From the NCBI GenBank assembly GCA_902495305.1, contig CABUWG010000004.1:1-61960 (forward strand): 61,960 nt of DNA. Reading direction: 5' to 3'. The position numbers were made by a program, and so were the translations under genes. This document shows, piece after piece, positions 7,539 through 16,295 of the stretch. Origin of the DNA: an uncultured Pseudomonadota bacterium. GTDB lineage: Bacteria > Pseudomonadota > Alphaproteobacteria > RF32 > CAG-239. The notes under the pieces are model-generated. The model was not told where the DNA came from. It was given only the letters and a program-made list of their open reading frames with translations, and ran no database searches. Numbering within the stretch: the first letter of the stretch is position 1; every line of letters begins with the position of its first letter.

Positions 7539-9386
7539 TTACCTGTTAACATAAGCTAAAATTGCCATGATGGCCGCCGGTGTTACGCCGGGGATACGTG
7601 AAGCCTCGCCGATTGTGGACGGGCGGACTTTTGTTAATTTAAATACCATTTCACGCGACAAACCGCCAATCTTGGCGTAATCAATATCATCACGCAAGCG
7701 CAGATTTTCATCTTTTTTGAAAATCTGAATATCAGCCATCTGACGCTTCAGATATCCGGAATATTTCGCTTCAACCTCAATTTCTTCATAAACGTCCGGC
7801 GGAATATCACTCAGCTCCGGCCAGATTGCCGTAACTGTTTCACGTGAAACATCAGCATAAGACATGACGTTAAAAGCCGTTCTTCTGGTTCCGTCTTTTT
7901 TGGTCTTAACACCAAATTTTTCTAACTCATTCGGTGTGATAAACAAAGTATCCGCTATGTGACGGTACTGAGATATTTGCGCCATTTTAGCTTTAAATAC
8001 ACTGTATCTTTCTTCTCCGACACAACCTGCCTGATACCCTTTTTCCGTCAAACGGGCGTCAGCGTTGTCAGCACGCAGATAAAGACGGTATTCAGAGCGT
8101 GACGTAAACATTCGATAAGGCTCGTCAACGCCTTTGGTTATTAAATCATCAACCATAACGCCGATATAGGCCTCACTGCGGTCAATTTCAAAACCGGAAC
8201 GATTCAGAGCTTTTAATCCGGCGTTGACGCCGGCAAGAAGCCCCTGAGCCGCGGCCTCTTCATAACCGGTCGTGCCATTAATCTGACCGGCCAAGAACAG
8301 TCCGGAAACTTTTTTGCATTCCAGATGATTGTTTAATTCCTGCGGATCAACGTAATCATATTCGATAGCATAGGCCGGCCGGATTATTTCAACATTTTCC
8401 AGCCCCTTAATCGTATGAATAAACTCAGCTTGCACATCTGCCGGCAGAGACGTTGAAATACCATTCGGATAGACGACATCCGTATTCAGCCCTTCCGGCT
8501 CCAAAAAAATCTGGTGGCTGGTACGGTCAGCGAATTTGACAAGTTTATCTTCAATACTCGGGCAGTAGCGCGGGCCAATACCTGTAATCAGGCCGGAAAA
8601 GAGGGCACATTTATCAAAATTAGCCCGAATAATTTCATGCGTCTTCTCATTTGTATGCGTGACATAGCATTGAATTTGCGGATTGGTAATTTCTTTAGTC
8701 AGGTAAGAAAAAGGTATTGCCGGATTGTCTCCGTCCTGCGTTTCTAAAATTTCCCAGTTGATTGTCTTACCGTTCAAACGCGCCGGCGTACCGGTCTTCA
8801 ACCTTCCGACTTTAAGGCCTTTTGACTTTAAATACGGTGTTATACCTTCACAGGTTACATCATTTACCCGTCCGCCGACAGTCGTTTGATGACCGATAAA
8901 CATCACACCGTTCAAAAAAGTGCCAGATGTCAGAATCACTGTTTTAGACTTCAGCTGTTCGCCGTCAGCCAGAATTACGCCGGAAATTTTATCGTTCTCA
9001 AAAGCAAGACCTTCAACGGCGGCCTCAATAATCTGTAAGTTTTTTTGTTCGCGCAGCGCTTTAAGCATATGCTTTTTATACAATTCCCGGTCAGCCTGAG
9101 CGCGCGGCCCTCTCACGGCCGGTCCTTTGGAGGCATTTAACATACGAAACTGAATGCCGGCCTTGTCAATGACTTTTGCCATCAGGCCGTCAAGCGCGTC
9201 TATTTCTCTTACCAAATGGCCTTTTCCCAATCCGCCGATTGCCGGATTGCAGGACATTTCGCCAATTGTAGAAATTTTATGAGTTATTAAAGCCGTTTTT
9301 GCTCCGACACGGGCTGCCGCCGCACAAGCTTCGCAGCCGGCATGGCCTCCGCCGACGACGATTACGTCAAATTCGTTATTATTCAT
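7539..9386 (-). CDS. mnmG: tRNA uridine-5-carboxymethylaminomethyl modification enzyme MnmG (GidA)
   Basis: A 615-residue FAD protein with the N-terminal dinucleotide loop VVGGGHAGCEA (about 10-20), the signature GPAVRGPRAQAD (about 108-119) and GTTGYEEAAAQGL (about 369-381). With MnmE it builds the cmnm5 group on U34 of certain tRNAs using methylene-THF. mnmE lies further along the same strand, but a 1.1-kb repeat field and a small gene now separate the usually adjacent pair. A perfect parS site lies in the coding sequence at 7836-7851. Confidence 0.97.
   Translation of the reverse strand: MNNNEFDVIVVGGGHAGCEACAAAARVGAKTALITHKISTIGEMSCNPAIGGLGKGHLVREIDALDGLMAKVIDKAGIQFRMLNASKGPAVRGPRAQADRELYKKHMLKALREQKNLQIIEAAVEGLAFENDKISGVILADGEQLKSKTVILTSGTFLNGVMFIGHQTTVGGRVNDVTCEGITPYLKSKGLKVGRLKTGTPARLNGKTINWEILETQDGDNPAIPFSYLTKEITNPQIQCYVTHTNEKTHEIIRANFDKCALFSGLITGIGPRYCPSIEDKLVKFADRTSHQIFLEPEGLNTDVVYPNGISTSLPADVQAEFIHTIKGLENVEIIRPAYAIEYDYVDPQELNNHLECKKVSGLFLAGQINGTTGYEEAAAQGLLAGVNAGLKALNRSGFEIDRSEAYIGVMVDDLITKGVDEPYRMFTSRSEYRLYLRADNADARLTEKGYQAGCVGEERYSVFKAKMAQISQYRHIADTLFITPNELEKFGVKTKKDGTRRTAFNVMSYADVSRETVTAIWPELSDIPPDVYEEIEVEAKYSGYLKRQMADIQIFKKDENLRLRDDIDYAKIGGLSREMVFKLTKVRPSTIGEASRIPGVTPAAIMAILAYVNR
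7836..7851. promoter_or_regulatory. parS site 3 (perfect palindrome)
   Basis: TGTTTCACGTGAAACA inside mnmG; identical to site 1. Confidence 0.93.
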
Positions 9387-9609
9387 TATCTTAGACCTGA
9401 GTTCCTTTTGTCTTGGGTATAATATAATTGATAAAAGTTTGCAAGTGATTAATAGAGGGAAAATATGTCCTTATCTCTTAATTCACTTTTATTTTCTTCC
9501 TTTTTATATTTTCCCTTCTGTCTTCCTCTATATTTTTTTCTTCCGCAACCAACTTTTTGCTATTCGTTCCTTTTTGTCGCAGCTTTTTCTTTTTTTTATT
9601 TTGAGGTTT

Positions 9610-9772
9610 TGTTTTTTCATATAGTTGGTTTCTTCTTTCTTACTTTTGCTTGACCAAAAGTAAGCAAAAGTCAAGCCCAACCTCATTTTCTAAGCTTTCA
9701 GCCCAAAGTTAAGGTCGCTACGCTCCATTACCCTTTGCTTAATTATCATCTCTTTGGGCCAAAAGCTAAGAA
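9610..9772. repeat. Palindromic repeat family II, copy A
   Basis: The unit has two hairpins. The first is CTTACTTTTG (9639-9648) paired with CAAAAGTAAG (9655-9664). The second is a wider inverted repeat, AAGCTTTCA plus GCCCAAAG (9692-9708) against CTTTGGGC plus CAAAAGCT (9752-9768), enclosing the conserved phrase GTCGCTACGCTCCA. The copy at 61728-61915 has the same flanks and inner phrase but AGAAAAAG/CTTTTTCT in the arms, so the pairing is kept although the sequence differs. Confidence 0.75.
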
Positions 9773-9808
9773 ATCATTCGGTAATCGGGTGGGGCTAACT
9801 CCCCCTGT

Positions 9809-9830
9809 CCCCCTCTTAACAAAGAGGGGG
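9809..9830. repeat. Short G/C palindrome
   Basis: CCCCCTCTT against AAGAGGGGG. A similar but shorter form (CCCCCTCTTAGCAAAGAGG) recurs at about 10385-10403. It is not followed by a T run, so a terminator role is unlikely. Confidence 0.55.
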
Positions 9831-9932
9831 AAATATGTAGAACTTTCGGTTTTTACTCTAAAACCTAAGCTATTTGCAAAGGGCACCCCAGTCGTGCCGG
9901 ATGAGAGGAATGTGCTTCAAAGAAAAAGCAAC

Positions 9933-10014
9933 GTCATTCTGAGTGCAACGAAGAATCCAGTCAGATAAATCAGCTATATTATTAAACTGGATCCTTCGCT
10001 TCGCTCAGGATGAC
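9933..10014. repeat. REP-like inverted repeat
   Basis: About 29 bp starting GTCATTCTGAGTG is followed, after an AT-rich centre, by its imperfect reverse complement ending GCTCAGGATGAC. Repeats of this kind, with a CTTCGCTTCGCTCAGGATGAC-type sequence, are scattered in many bacterial genomes. Confidence 0.7.
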
Positions 10015-10104
10015 AAAGAAAGAGGCTCAGAATGACCCGTGCGACGGGTGGCGGTCGGGAGGCCGACGGCCGTTAGTTGTCAGCTCACTGCCTAGAGGGT
10101 CGCA

Positions 10105-10144
10105 TTGCTATGGCGAAATGTGTGGGAGAGGAAGTGCTTTGAAG
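10105..10144 (+). repeat. Direct repeat, first copy (40 bp)
   Basis: The segment beginning TTGCTATGGCGAAATG recurs at 10338-10377 with only two or so differences. The repeats bracket the REP-like element at 10149-10238. Confidence 0.65.
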
Positions 10145-10148
10145 CACT

Positions 10149-10238
10149 GTCATTCTCGGGCTTGACCCGAGAATCCATAAAGATAATAGCACTGTACTTG
10201 TTTCCTTATGGATTGCCGGATCGAAGTCCGGCAATGAC
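10149..10238. repeat. REP-like double hairpin
   Basis: Two self-complementary halves, TTCTCGGGCTTGACCCGAGAA and TTGCCGGATCGAAGTCCGGCAA, enclosed by an outer GTCAT...ATGAC inverted repeat. Elements of this form are common dispersed repeats in alphaproteobacteria. Confidence 0.7.
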
Positions 10239-10337
10239 CTGCACGGCAGGTGCGCGGCAATGTCATCAGCAATGTGCTCCAGAAACCGCGGCCGAACGTC
10301 GGCGACGGTCGGTTTGTACAGTGCCTTGAAACCCGCG

Positions 10338-10377
10338 TTGCTGTGGCGAAATGCGTGGGAGAGGAAGTGCTTTGAAG
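10338..10377 (+). repeat. Direct repeat, second copy (40 bp)
   Basis: Near-identical to 10105-10144. It is followed by the short CCCCCTCTT-type palindrome. Confidence 0.65.
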
Positions 10378-10459
10378 CCTAACTCCCCCTCTTAGCAAAG
10401 AGGAGGAAAAAGAAAGGTGCTCTGGCGGGGGTTGTGGGGAAGGATGTACTTTGAAATGA

Positions 10460-10486
10460 AAAAAGCGGGAGAGTGTCCCGCTTTTT
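10460..10486 (-). terminator. Terminator after HTH-like gene copy 2
   Basis: AAAAAGCGGGA against TCCCGCTTTTT with a 5-nt loop; the flanking A run gives a U tract on the minus strand. Confidence 0.75.
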
Positions 10487-10487
10487 C

Positions 10488-10748
10488 TTATTGCCATGGA
10501 GAGGTTTGGGCATCGGACAATTTGATATCAAACACCTTGTCGAAGAAAGAGAACAAATATACGTATTCATCCATACGCAGGTTGCCCTTATTTTTCCTTA
10601 ATCTTTCTATTTTTCCTTCCAAAAAGTCTATATGATTAGACAGCTCGGCGCTTGTCAAACCCCGTTCCGTCATTATCCGGTCTAATTCCTGATTACAATA
10701 AGCCCGAAAGTTCTTATACCATTTTTTTCTATATTCTCTTGATAACAT
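10488..10748 (-). CDS. Small HTH-like (Cro/C1-type) protein, copy 2
   Basis: An 86-residue basic protein. Residues from about 20 read like a Cro/C1 helix-turn-helix: a helix ELDRIMTERG, then LTSAELSNHIDF-EGKIERLRKNKG, then a hydrophobic helix YVYLFSFFDKVFDI. It is probably a DNA-binding regulator, though no target can be named. AAGGAG lies 7-12 bases before the start, right after a structured leader with its own terminator hairpin, so expression is likely controlled by that RNA. The gene ends at its own terminator, making a self-contained promoter-leader-gene-terminator unit, of which another copy lies at the left edge of the window. Confidence 0.75.
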   Translation of the reverse strand: MLSREYRKKWYKNFRAYCNQELDRIMTERGLTSAELSNHIDFLEGKIERLRKNKGNLRMDEYVYLFSFFDKVFDIKLSDAQTSPWQ

Positions 10749-10938
10749 TTTATTTTAGCTCCTTGATTTTGTTAAAACAAAACCACCCGATAAAGGGTGG
10801 CGGAGCTAGAAAACTGCGATAAATCAGTCACCGTTATTCGCCCGCAAAGCGGCTTATTTCCGGTACTCCGCCAAATGCGGAATTTATCGAGATGTTTTCT
10901 AGACACCACAGTCCGTCTCCGGACTGCGAGGTTTATAA
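10749..10938 (-). ncRNA. Structured 5' leader, copy 2: putative attenuator or riboswitch-like element
   Basis: Same architecture as copy 1. P1 pairs 10894-10902 with 10806-10814 and is unchanged in sequence. P2 pairs ATTTATCG-type arms 10882-10889 with 10817-10824 and is different in sequence and longer than in copy 1. Hairpin 10867-10881 has a G-C pair where copy 1 has A-T, hairpin 10842-10852 is also re-paired, and the terminator stem CCACCC/GGGTGG (10783-10800) replaces ATCCGCCTA/TAGGCGGAT. GGAGCTA at 10802-10808 (anti-Shine-Dalgarno on the transcript) is complementary to 10756-10762. Unpaired segments between stems are almost the same in both copies, as expected for a selected RNA fold. 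Confidence 0.65.
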
Positions 10939-10972
10939 TAAACGAATCTATGGTTTTTGCAAGCGGATTTTA

Positions 10973-12316
10973 TTATTTGCCTATACAGAAATCACCAAAT
11001 ATCTTATCCAAAATATCATCGACTTCAATGCGGCCGGTGATTTTGCCCAAAGCCCGTGCAGCCAGACGAACATCTTCCGCCGTCAATTCTATTTCTTTGC
11101 CAAAGCTGAAATTCTGTAGATTATCCATAACTTCCTGCAAAGCTTCACGGTAACGGCTGCGGGTTATCAGCAGGTTGGAATTAGAGGTGAAACGTTCACA
11201 AATAAAGTTATAAATCTCATCAAGGATTTGTGAAATACCTTCCTTTTGTTTGGCAGAAATCAAAATACATCCTTGTTTTTGCAATTCAGAACACTGTTCA
11301 GAAGTTAATTTATCACATTTATTTGCAACAAGCAGCGTATTGTTTTTAAACGAATTTCTAATATTATCAAAGATTTGAACACTATCTTTATCAGCATCAA
11401 ATAAACATATGATATAATCAGCCGATTTTATCTTGCCGTAAGCAATTTCAATGCCTTTTTTCTCAATTTCCTCATTTGCTTCCCGCAGGCCGGCGGTATC
11501 GGTAAACATAACCGGATAGCCTTTAATATCCAGATGAATATCTATGGCATCGCGGGTTGTACCGGCAATGTCCGAAACAATTACGGCTTCACGATTGGCA
11601 ACGGCGTTCAGCAGGCTTGATTTTCCGGCGTTCGGCGGCCCGACAATCACAACCCGAAAACCTTCGCGCAGGCGTTCACCGATATTATCACCTTTTAAAT
11701 GATTATGAACGCTGTTTTCTAGTTTAAATACATTGTTTTTCATATCGGACATCACGCTGCTGGGGATTTCTTCTTCCGGAAAATCGATAAATGCCTCAAG
11801 GTGGGCCAGAATTTTCAGCAGTTGTTCCCGCCAATCATCGTACAGGTTCTTCAAACCGCCTTCCATCTGGCGCATGGCATATTTTTGCTGTTCCGAGGTT
11901 TCTGCGTCAATAAGGTCTGCCAAGCCTTCGGCTTCGGTCAAATCCATTTTGCCGTTATAAAATGCCCGTTTGGAAAATTCTCCCGGTTCGGCCATGCGGT
12001 AACCTTCCAACTCCGAAAGGCCGGAAAGGACTCCGGAAATTACGGCCTTGGAGCCATGAGTCTGGATTTCGACAATATCTTCTCCGGTAAAAGAATTCGG
12101 CGCCTTAAAATACAAAATAAGGCATTTATCGAGCGTATTGCCGTTTTTGACATCTTTGAGGCTGACAAAATAAGCATAGCGCGGTTTGATTGCCGTGGTG
12201 TCCAGATTTGTCATTGCTTTGACTGCGGCGAGGGCATTGCTGCCGGAAATGCGGATGACCGCAACGCCGGATTTGCCATAAACCGTCGAAAGGGCATAAA
12301 TTGTCTTATTGTCCAT
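10973..12316 (-). CDS. mnmE: tRNA modification GTPase MnmE (TrmE)
   Basis: A 447-residue GTPase. The N-terminal folate-binding domain is followed by a helical domain interrupted by the G domain: GPPNAGKSSLLN (P-loop), DIAGTTRD (G2), DTAG (G3) and NKCD (G4). It ends with the canonical CIGK, whose cysteine is catalytic. It works with MnmG on U34 of tRNA. An in-frame start 12 bp upstream exists, but GAGG 6-7 bases before 12316 favours this one. Confidence 0.96.
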   Translation of the reverse strand: MDNKTIYALSTVYGKSGVAVIRISGSNALAAVKAMTNLDTTAIKPRYAYFVSLKDVKNGNTLDKCLILYFKAPNSFTGEDIVEIQTHGSKAVISGVLSGLSELEGYRMAEPGEFSKRAFYNGKMDLTEAEGLADLIDAETSEQQKYAMRQMEGGLKNLYDDWREQLLKILAHLEAFIDFPEEEIPSSVMSDMKNNVFKLENSVHNHLKGDNIGERLREGFRVVIVGPPNAGKSSLLNAVANREAVIVSDIAGTTRDAIDIHLDIKGYPVMFTDTAGLREANEEIEKKGIEIAYGKIKSADYIICLFDADKDSVQIFDNIRNSFKNNTLLVANKCDKLTSEQCSELQKQGCILISAKQKEGISQILDEIYNFICERFTSNSNLLITRSRYREALQEVMDNLQNFSFGKEIELTAEDVRLAARALGKITGRIEVDDILDKIFGDFCIGK

Positions 12317-12514
12317 TTGTAACCTCAAAGATAAAAAAGTTTTTCCGTTTTAGTTATAATTCAACCAAAAAATTTGGCAAGTTTTAAAATCAGGCGATTT
12401 TTTGACCGCAGAGCGCTTTTTTACCTGTTGTTAACAAATCTATCATAGAATCGTTCAAAATCCTCTGTATGGGCTTTATACGGACTCGATTTTTAACCAC
12501 TGAAAGTTAGCAAT

Positions 12515-13192
12515 ATGATTATAAATAAACCAAAGCTTATTATATGGGATTTTGACGGCGTTATCTCCGACACCGAGCATTTATGGCTGACTAATTGGCA
12601 AATTCTTTTGAAGAAGCGGCTGGGCATTGACTGGGATTTTGAAACCGTTAACTTACATCTGGGCGGAATGAGCCCGAAGACGAAGATTGAGAATTTAGCC
12701 AAGCTTGGCATTGTCATTGACAATGATTTTATTGACGAACTGAAAATTCTTGACTGGCAGGCCATGGAAAAAATGTTGCCGGTTGACGGTGTGGAAAGCA
12801 TTTTTGAACTGGAAGCGTTTGCACAATGCATTGCAACCGGCGGCAACCGCGACAAAACGGAAAAAAAACTCGACGTCTTAGGCTTTAATCATTATTTTCA
12901 GCCGGAATGCATTTTTACGGCTCAACAGGTGGAGCATGGCAAGCCGGAGCCGGATTTGTTTTTATTTGCCGCCCGACAAATGGGATATCAGCCTGAAGAC
13001 TGCGTTGTGATTGAAGATTCCCTTGCCGGCCTGACGGCAGCCCAAAAGGCGGAAATGACCGCTTTTGCTTATCTTGGCTGCCCGATGAACAATCATCCCG
13101 CTTATATTGAGAAAGTAAAAGCAATCGGCATAAAAAACATCTTTTTTGATATGAAAGACGTTAAAAAGGCTCTGCTTTCAATAATATCTTGA
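12515..13192 (+). CDS. HAD-superfamily phosphatase/phosphoglucomutase-like hydrolase
   Basis: A 225-residue HAD hydrolase with an alpha-helical cap. DFDGVISDTE (about 11-20) carries the nucleophile and acid/base aspartates, ATGGNRDK near 109 carries the motif II region, KPEPDLF (about 145-151) the motif III lysine, and VIEDSLAGLTAAQ (about 166-178) the motif IV acids. The cap and motif spacing match the beta-phosphoglucomutase/YcjU/phosphoglycolate-phosphatase subgroup. The substrate is unknown. Confidence 0.85.
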   Translation: MIINKPKLIIWDFDGVISDTEHLWLTNWQILLKKRLGIDWDFETVNLHLGGMSPKTKIENLAKLGIVIDNDFIDELKILDWQAMEKMLPVDGVESIFELEAFAQCIATGGNRDKTEKKLDVLGFNHYFQPECIFTAQQVEHGKPEPDLFLFAARQMGYQPEDCVVIEDSLAGLTAAQKAEMTAFAYLGCPMNNHPAYIEKVKAIGIKNIFFDMKDVKKALLSIIS

Positions 13193-13296
13193 ACCGTAGA
13201 CAAAATTATGATAAAATAAAATCCTAATTTTTATTATAATCTTTATTATTAACCGCTGAAGGAATTATGATTCCGGAGGCATAAAATTTATAAAAT

Positions 13297-14994
13297 ATGT
13301 TAGTATATGCCTTGTTTGCCCTGTTTACCGGGGTTATTGCCGGTTTGTTAATGGAGGAAATAACTGAAAAAATTATCTTCAGCATCATTGGCGCTGTTGT
13401 AGTTTTTTTAGTATGTATAACATTTTTGCCGACAATTAATTTCAATTTTTGGGCTCCTTATCTCATTATTGCCGCGATGGTATTTCTTTCATTTATCATC
13501 GGGGACGATAAAAATGTTCGTGCCTATATTGTAACTTTTACTGCTATCGTATGTGCACTCGCTACACTTTTCTTTGCTTCGCTTCCGATATTCAGAAGCA
13601 AATCGTATCGTGAGATTTTGAAAGTAACAAACGTCAGTGACTCGATGTTTGTGAACAAAATCAAAGCAATAGACGTAAAAAGTATGGTATCTGTCGACAA
13701 GCAATTTGCCTTGAAATATGCAAATTCGCTGGTAGGCAACATTCCGGGACTGGGATCCAGAGTAGAAGTTGTTGATGCATTCCGTCAGACACTGAACGGG
13801 ACGCTGGTTATTGACGGCAAAGACGTTGTTTTTCAAAATCAGACCGTGTGGGTTGCCCCGCTGGAGCACAGAAGCTTTTTCAAATGGTTTTATAACGGAC
13901 ATACGCCCGGTTACATCATTGTTGATGCAACACAGGAGAATAAAGCCTATCTGGTAACGAATCTGAATAATGAGGATTTGGAACTTAAATATCTGGAAAG
14001 CGCTTTTTGGATGGCCGATATTGAAAGATATCTGAAGTACAACGGTTATGTGACCAGCGGACTGAACGATATTGATTTTGAAATTGACAACAGCGGCAGG
14101 CCTTATCAGGTTGTGACCACTTACAAGCCGACAATCGGGTTTGGCGGTAAGGTTGCAAACGGCGTTGTGACGATTGATGTTCAGACCGGAGATATCAAAC
14201 ACTATTCGATTGACGAAGCTCCGGAATGGATTGAAAGAATCCAGCCGGCAGAGTTTATCCGCGAATATGTTGATGATTACGGCAAGTATGTTCACGGTTT
14301 CTGGAATACTGTCTTTAGCGAAACAGACGTTATCAGAGCCGGAAATCAGGTCACGATTATTGATGATGCGGACAACAGCTACTGGTATGTCAGTCTGGTT
14401 TCGGCTAATTCCCATGATGATTCTTCCTGCGGGTTTATGTTGGTCGATACCCGAACAAAGGAGGCTTATCGCTTTGATATTCCGGGGATAAACGAGGTAA
14501 AGGCAGAAAATATTATCGAAGGTATAAAAATGGACGGCACGCAGGTTAATGCGACATCGCCCATTCCTTATAATATTTACGGTATTCCGACATATTTTAT
14601 GACTTTGCGCAGCGCGGAAAGCGGAGAATTTATCGGATATGCCCTCTGTTCAAGACAGGACAGAACCTGCTATGCTATTGGCAAAACCAGAGAAGAAGTT
14701 GAAAATCTTTATATCAAAACCGTCAGAAATAAAGGCAATAAAATAAACAGTTTTGCTGATTCTGACGAAGCCGGAAATTTTACCGTTCAAAAAGTTTGTT
14801 TTGAAAACGGAAAATATTTCTTTATTTTCAACGAAGTATCAAATATTGAATTTTCTGCCGGCAGCGATGTGTCAAAAGAACTAAAATGGTCTGAGCCGGG
14901 TGATACCGTCAAAATATCTTACCGCAAAAGTGATGACAATACTTATGTGGTCTCAAAATTTGACAATACAAAATATCATCTTGATTTGGACTAA
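13297..14994 (+). CDS. Large unknown membrane protein with long extracytoplasmic region
   Basis: A 565-residue protein with three or four hydrophobic segments in the first 95 residues (around 1-18, 26-48, 51-70, 75-95), then about 470 soluble residues likely outside the cytoplasm. Several blocks have a PepSY-like feel (a GYIIVDATQ segment near 207 and GVVTIDVQTGD near 287), but I cannot place it in a family. GGAGG lies 17 bases before the ATG, further than usual; a five-codon frame (13267-13284) with its own AAGGA precedes it. It ends at a strong bidirectional terminator and is monocistronic. Confidence 0.75.
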   Translation: MLVYALFALFTGVIAGLLMEEITEKIIFSIIGAVVVFLVCITFLPTINFNFWAPYLIIAAMVFLSFIIGDDKNVRAYIVTFTAIVCALATLFFASLPIFRSKSYREILKVTNVSDSMFVNKIKAIDVKSMVSVDKQFALKYANSLVGNIPGLGSRVEVVDAFRQTLNGTLVIDGKDVVFQNQTVWVAPLEHRSFFKWFYNGHTPGYIIVDATQENKAYLVTNLNNEDLELKYLESAFWMADIERYLKYNGYVTSGLNDIDFEIDNSGRPYQVVTTYKPTIGFGGKVANGVVTIDVQTGDIKHYSIDEAPEWIERIQPAEFIREYVDDYGKYVHGFWNTVFSETDVIRAGNQVTIIDDADNSYWYVSLVSANSHDDSSCGFMLVDTRTKEAYRFDIPGINEVKAENIIEGIKMDGTQVNATSPIPYNIYGIPTYFMTLRSAESGEFIGYALCSRQDRTCYAIGKTREEVENLYIKTVRNKGNKINSFADSDEAGNFTVQKVCFENGKYFFIFNEVSNIEFSAGSDVSKELKWSEPGDTVKISYRKSDDNTYVVSKFDNTKYHLDLD

Positions 14995-15005
14995 CCTCAA
15001 AAAGA

Positions 15006-15041
15006 AGAGCCTTACTTTTACGGTAAGGCTCTTTGCTTTTT
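15006..15041. terminator. Bidirectional terminator between the membrane protein and rho
   Basis: AGAGCCTTAC (15006-15015) pairs with GTAAGGCTCT (15023-15032). T-rich tracts follow on both strands, serving both convergent genes. Confidence 0.85.
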
Positions 15042-16295
15042 TTAAGAATTCATATTATTGAAAAAGTCGTCATTGTCTTTGCTCAGACGAAGCTTATCAA
15101 GCAGGAACTCCATGCCGTCGGTCATGCCCATTTGCATTAAGACGCGGCGCAAAACCCACATTTTGGACAAGCGGTCTTTATCAACCAGCAATTCTTCTTT
15201 ACGCGTTCCGGAACGGGTGATGTCAATGGTCGGGAACAAGCGTTTGTCGGTCAGCTTGCGGTCCAAAATAATCTCTGAGTTGCCGGTTCCTTTGAATTCT
15301 TCAAAAATAACCTCATCCATGCGCGAACCGGTATCAATCAGCGCCGTGGCGATAATGGTCAGGGAACCGCCTTCCTCTACATTACGGGCCGCGCCGAGCA
15401 GACGTTTCGGGCGTTGCAGGGCGTTGGCGTCCACACCACCGGTCAAAACCTTGCCTGATGATGGGATTACCGTATTATAAGCACGGCCGAGGCGGGTAAT
15501 GGAATCGAGCAGGATTACAACATCTTTTTTGGTTTCAACCAGCCTTTTGGCTTTTTCAATGACCATTTCGGCAACCTGAACGTGGCGGGAAGCCGGTTCA
15601 TCAAAGGTTGAGGAAATAACCTCGCCTTTAACGGAGCGGGTCATATCAGTCACTTCTTCCGGACGTTCGTCAATCAGCAGTACCATCAGGTAACATTCAG
15701 GGTGATTGGTTGCAATAGCGTGGGCAATGTTTTGCAGCATAACGGTTTTACCGGTACGCGGCGGTGCCACAATCAGGCCGCGCTGGCCTTTTCCCTGCGG
15801 AGAAATCAAGTCAATCACGCGGGTGGTATAGTCTTTTTCACCGCAGATGATGTCAAAATTGAGTTTTTTGGTCGGATAGAGCGGTGTCAAATTATCAAAA
15901 TTAACCCGAAGTTTGGATTTTTCCGGATCTTCAAAGTTAATGCTGTTGATTTTGGTGAGGGCAAAATAACGCTCGTTATCTTTCGGGGCACGAATTTCGC
16001 CTTCAACGGTATCGCCGGTTCTTAAGCCGAATTTTTTGACTTGTGACGGCGAAACATAGATATCGTCCGGCCCGGCCAGATAATTGGACTCCGCAGAACG
16101 TAAAAAACCGAAGCCGTCTTGCAGAACTTCGATTACACCGTCGCCGTAAATAATGTTGTCTTCATCAGCTACTTTTTTCAAAATAGCAAACATAAGGTCT
16201 TGTACCCGCATTGAGGAGGCATCGTCTATGCCTAAGTCTTCAGCCTGCGTCAGCAGCTCTTTGGGGGATTTTTGTTTGAGATCTTTTAAATTCAT
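15042..16295 (-). CDS. rho: Transcription termination factor Rho
   Basis: A 417-residue RNA helicase. The cold-shock-like RNA-binding domain (around 55-125, with GFGFLRS-like and YVSPSQ segments) precedes the ATPase: PPRTGKT (P-loop), VLLIDERPEEVTDM and LLDSITRLGRA. It is hexameric and terminates transcription. It is the last leftward gene before the candidate origin, as in rhizobia and relatives where rho lies beside hemE and oriC. No hemE is present here. Confidence 0.97.
   Translation of the reverse strand: MNLKDLKQKSPKELLTQAEDLGIDDASSMRVQDLMFAILKKVADEDNIIYGDGVIEVLQDGFGFLRSAESNYLAGPDDIYVSPSQVKKFGLRTGDTVEGEIRAPKDNERYFALTKINSINFEDPEKSKLRVNFDNLTPLYPTKKLNFDIICGEKDYTTRVIDLISPQGKGQRGLIVAPPRTGKTVMLQNIAHAIATNHPECYLMVLLIDERPEEVTDMTRSVKGEVISSTFDEPASRHVQVAEMVIEKAKRLVETKKDVVILLDSITRLGRAYNTVIPSSGKVLTGGVDANALQRPKRLLGAARNVEEGGSLTIIATALIDTGSRMDEVIFEEFKGTGNSEIILDRKLTDKRLFPTIDITRSGTRKEELLVDKDRLSKMWVLRRVLMQMGMTDGMEFLLDKLRLSKDNDDFFNNMNS

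Larger units (their letters stand above)
9387..10459. other. Gene-free repeat field between mnmG and the second HTH-like gene
   Basis: Over 1 kb with no convincing gene. It begins with a strongly pyrimidine-rich run (about 9470-9610), followed by a palindromic family II element, a short G/C hairpin, two large REP-like inverted repeats and a 40-bp direct repeat, each listed separately. Short open frames here are products of the repeats. Confidence 0.7.

Noticed and set aside
10105..10497. Open frames on both strands in the repeat field
   Set aside because: They translate REP-like and direct repeats, with skewed composition and no ribosome sites.
13489..14415. 308-codon frame antisense to the large membrane protein
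   Set aside because: Composition and lack of motifs mark it as a shadow of the sense gene, which has membrane helices and a terminator.
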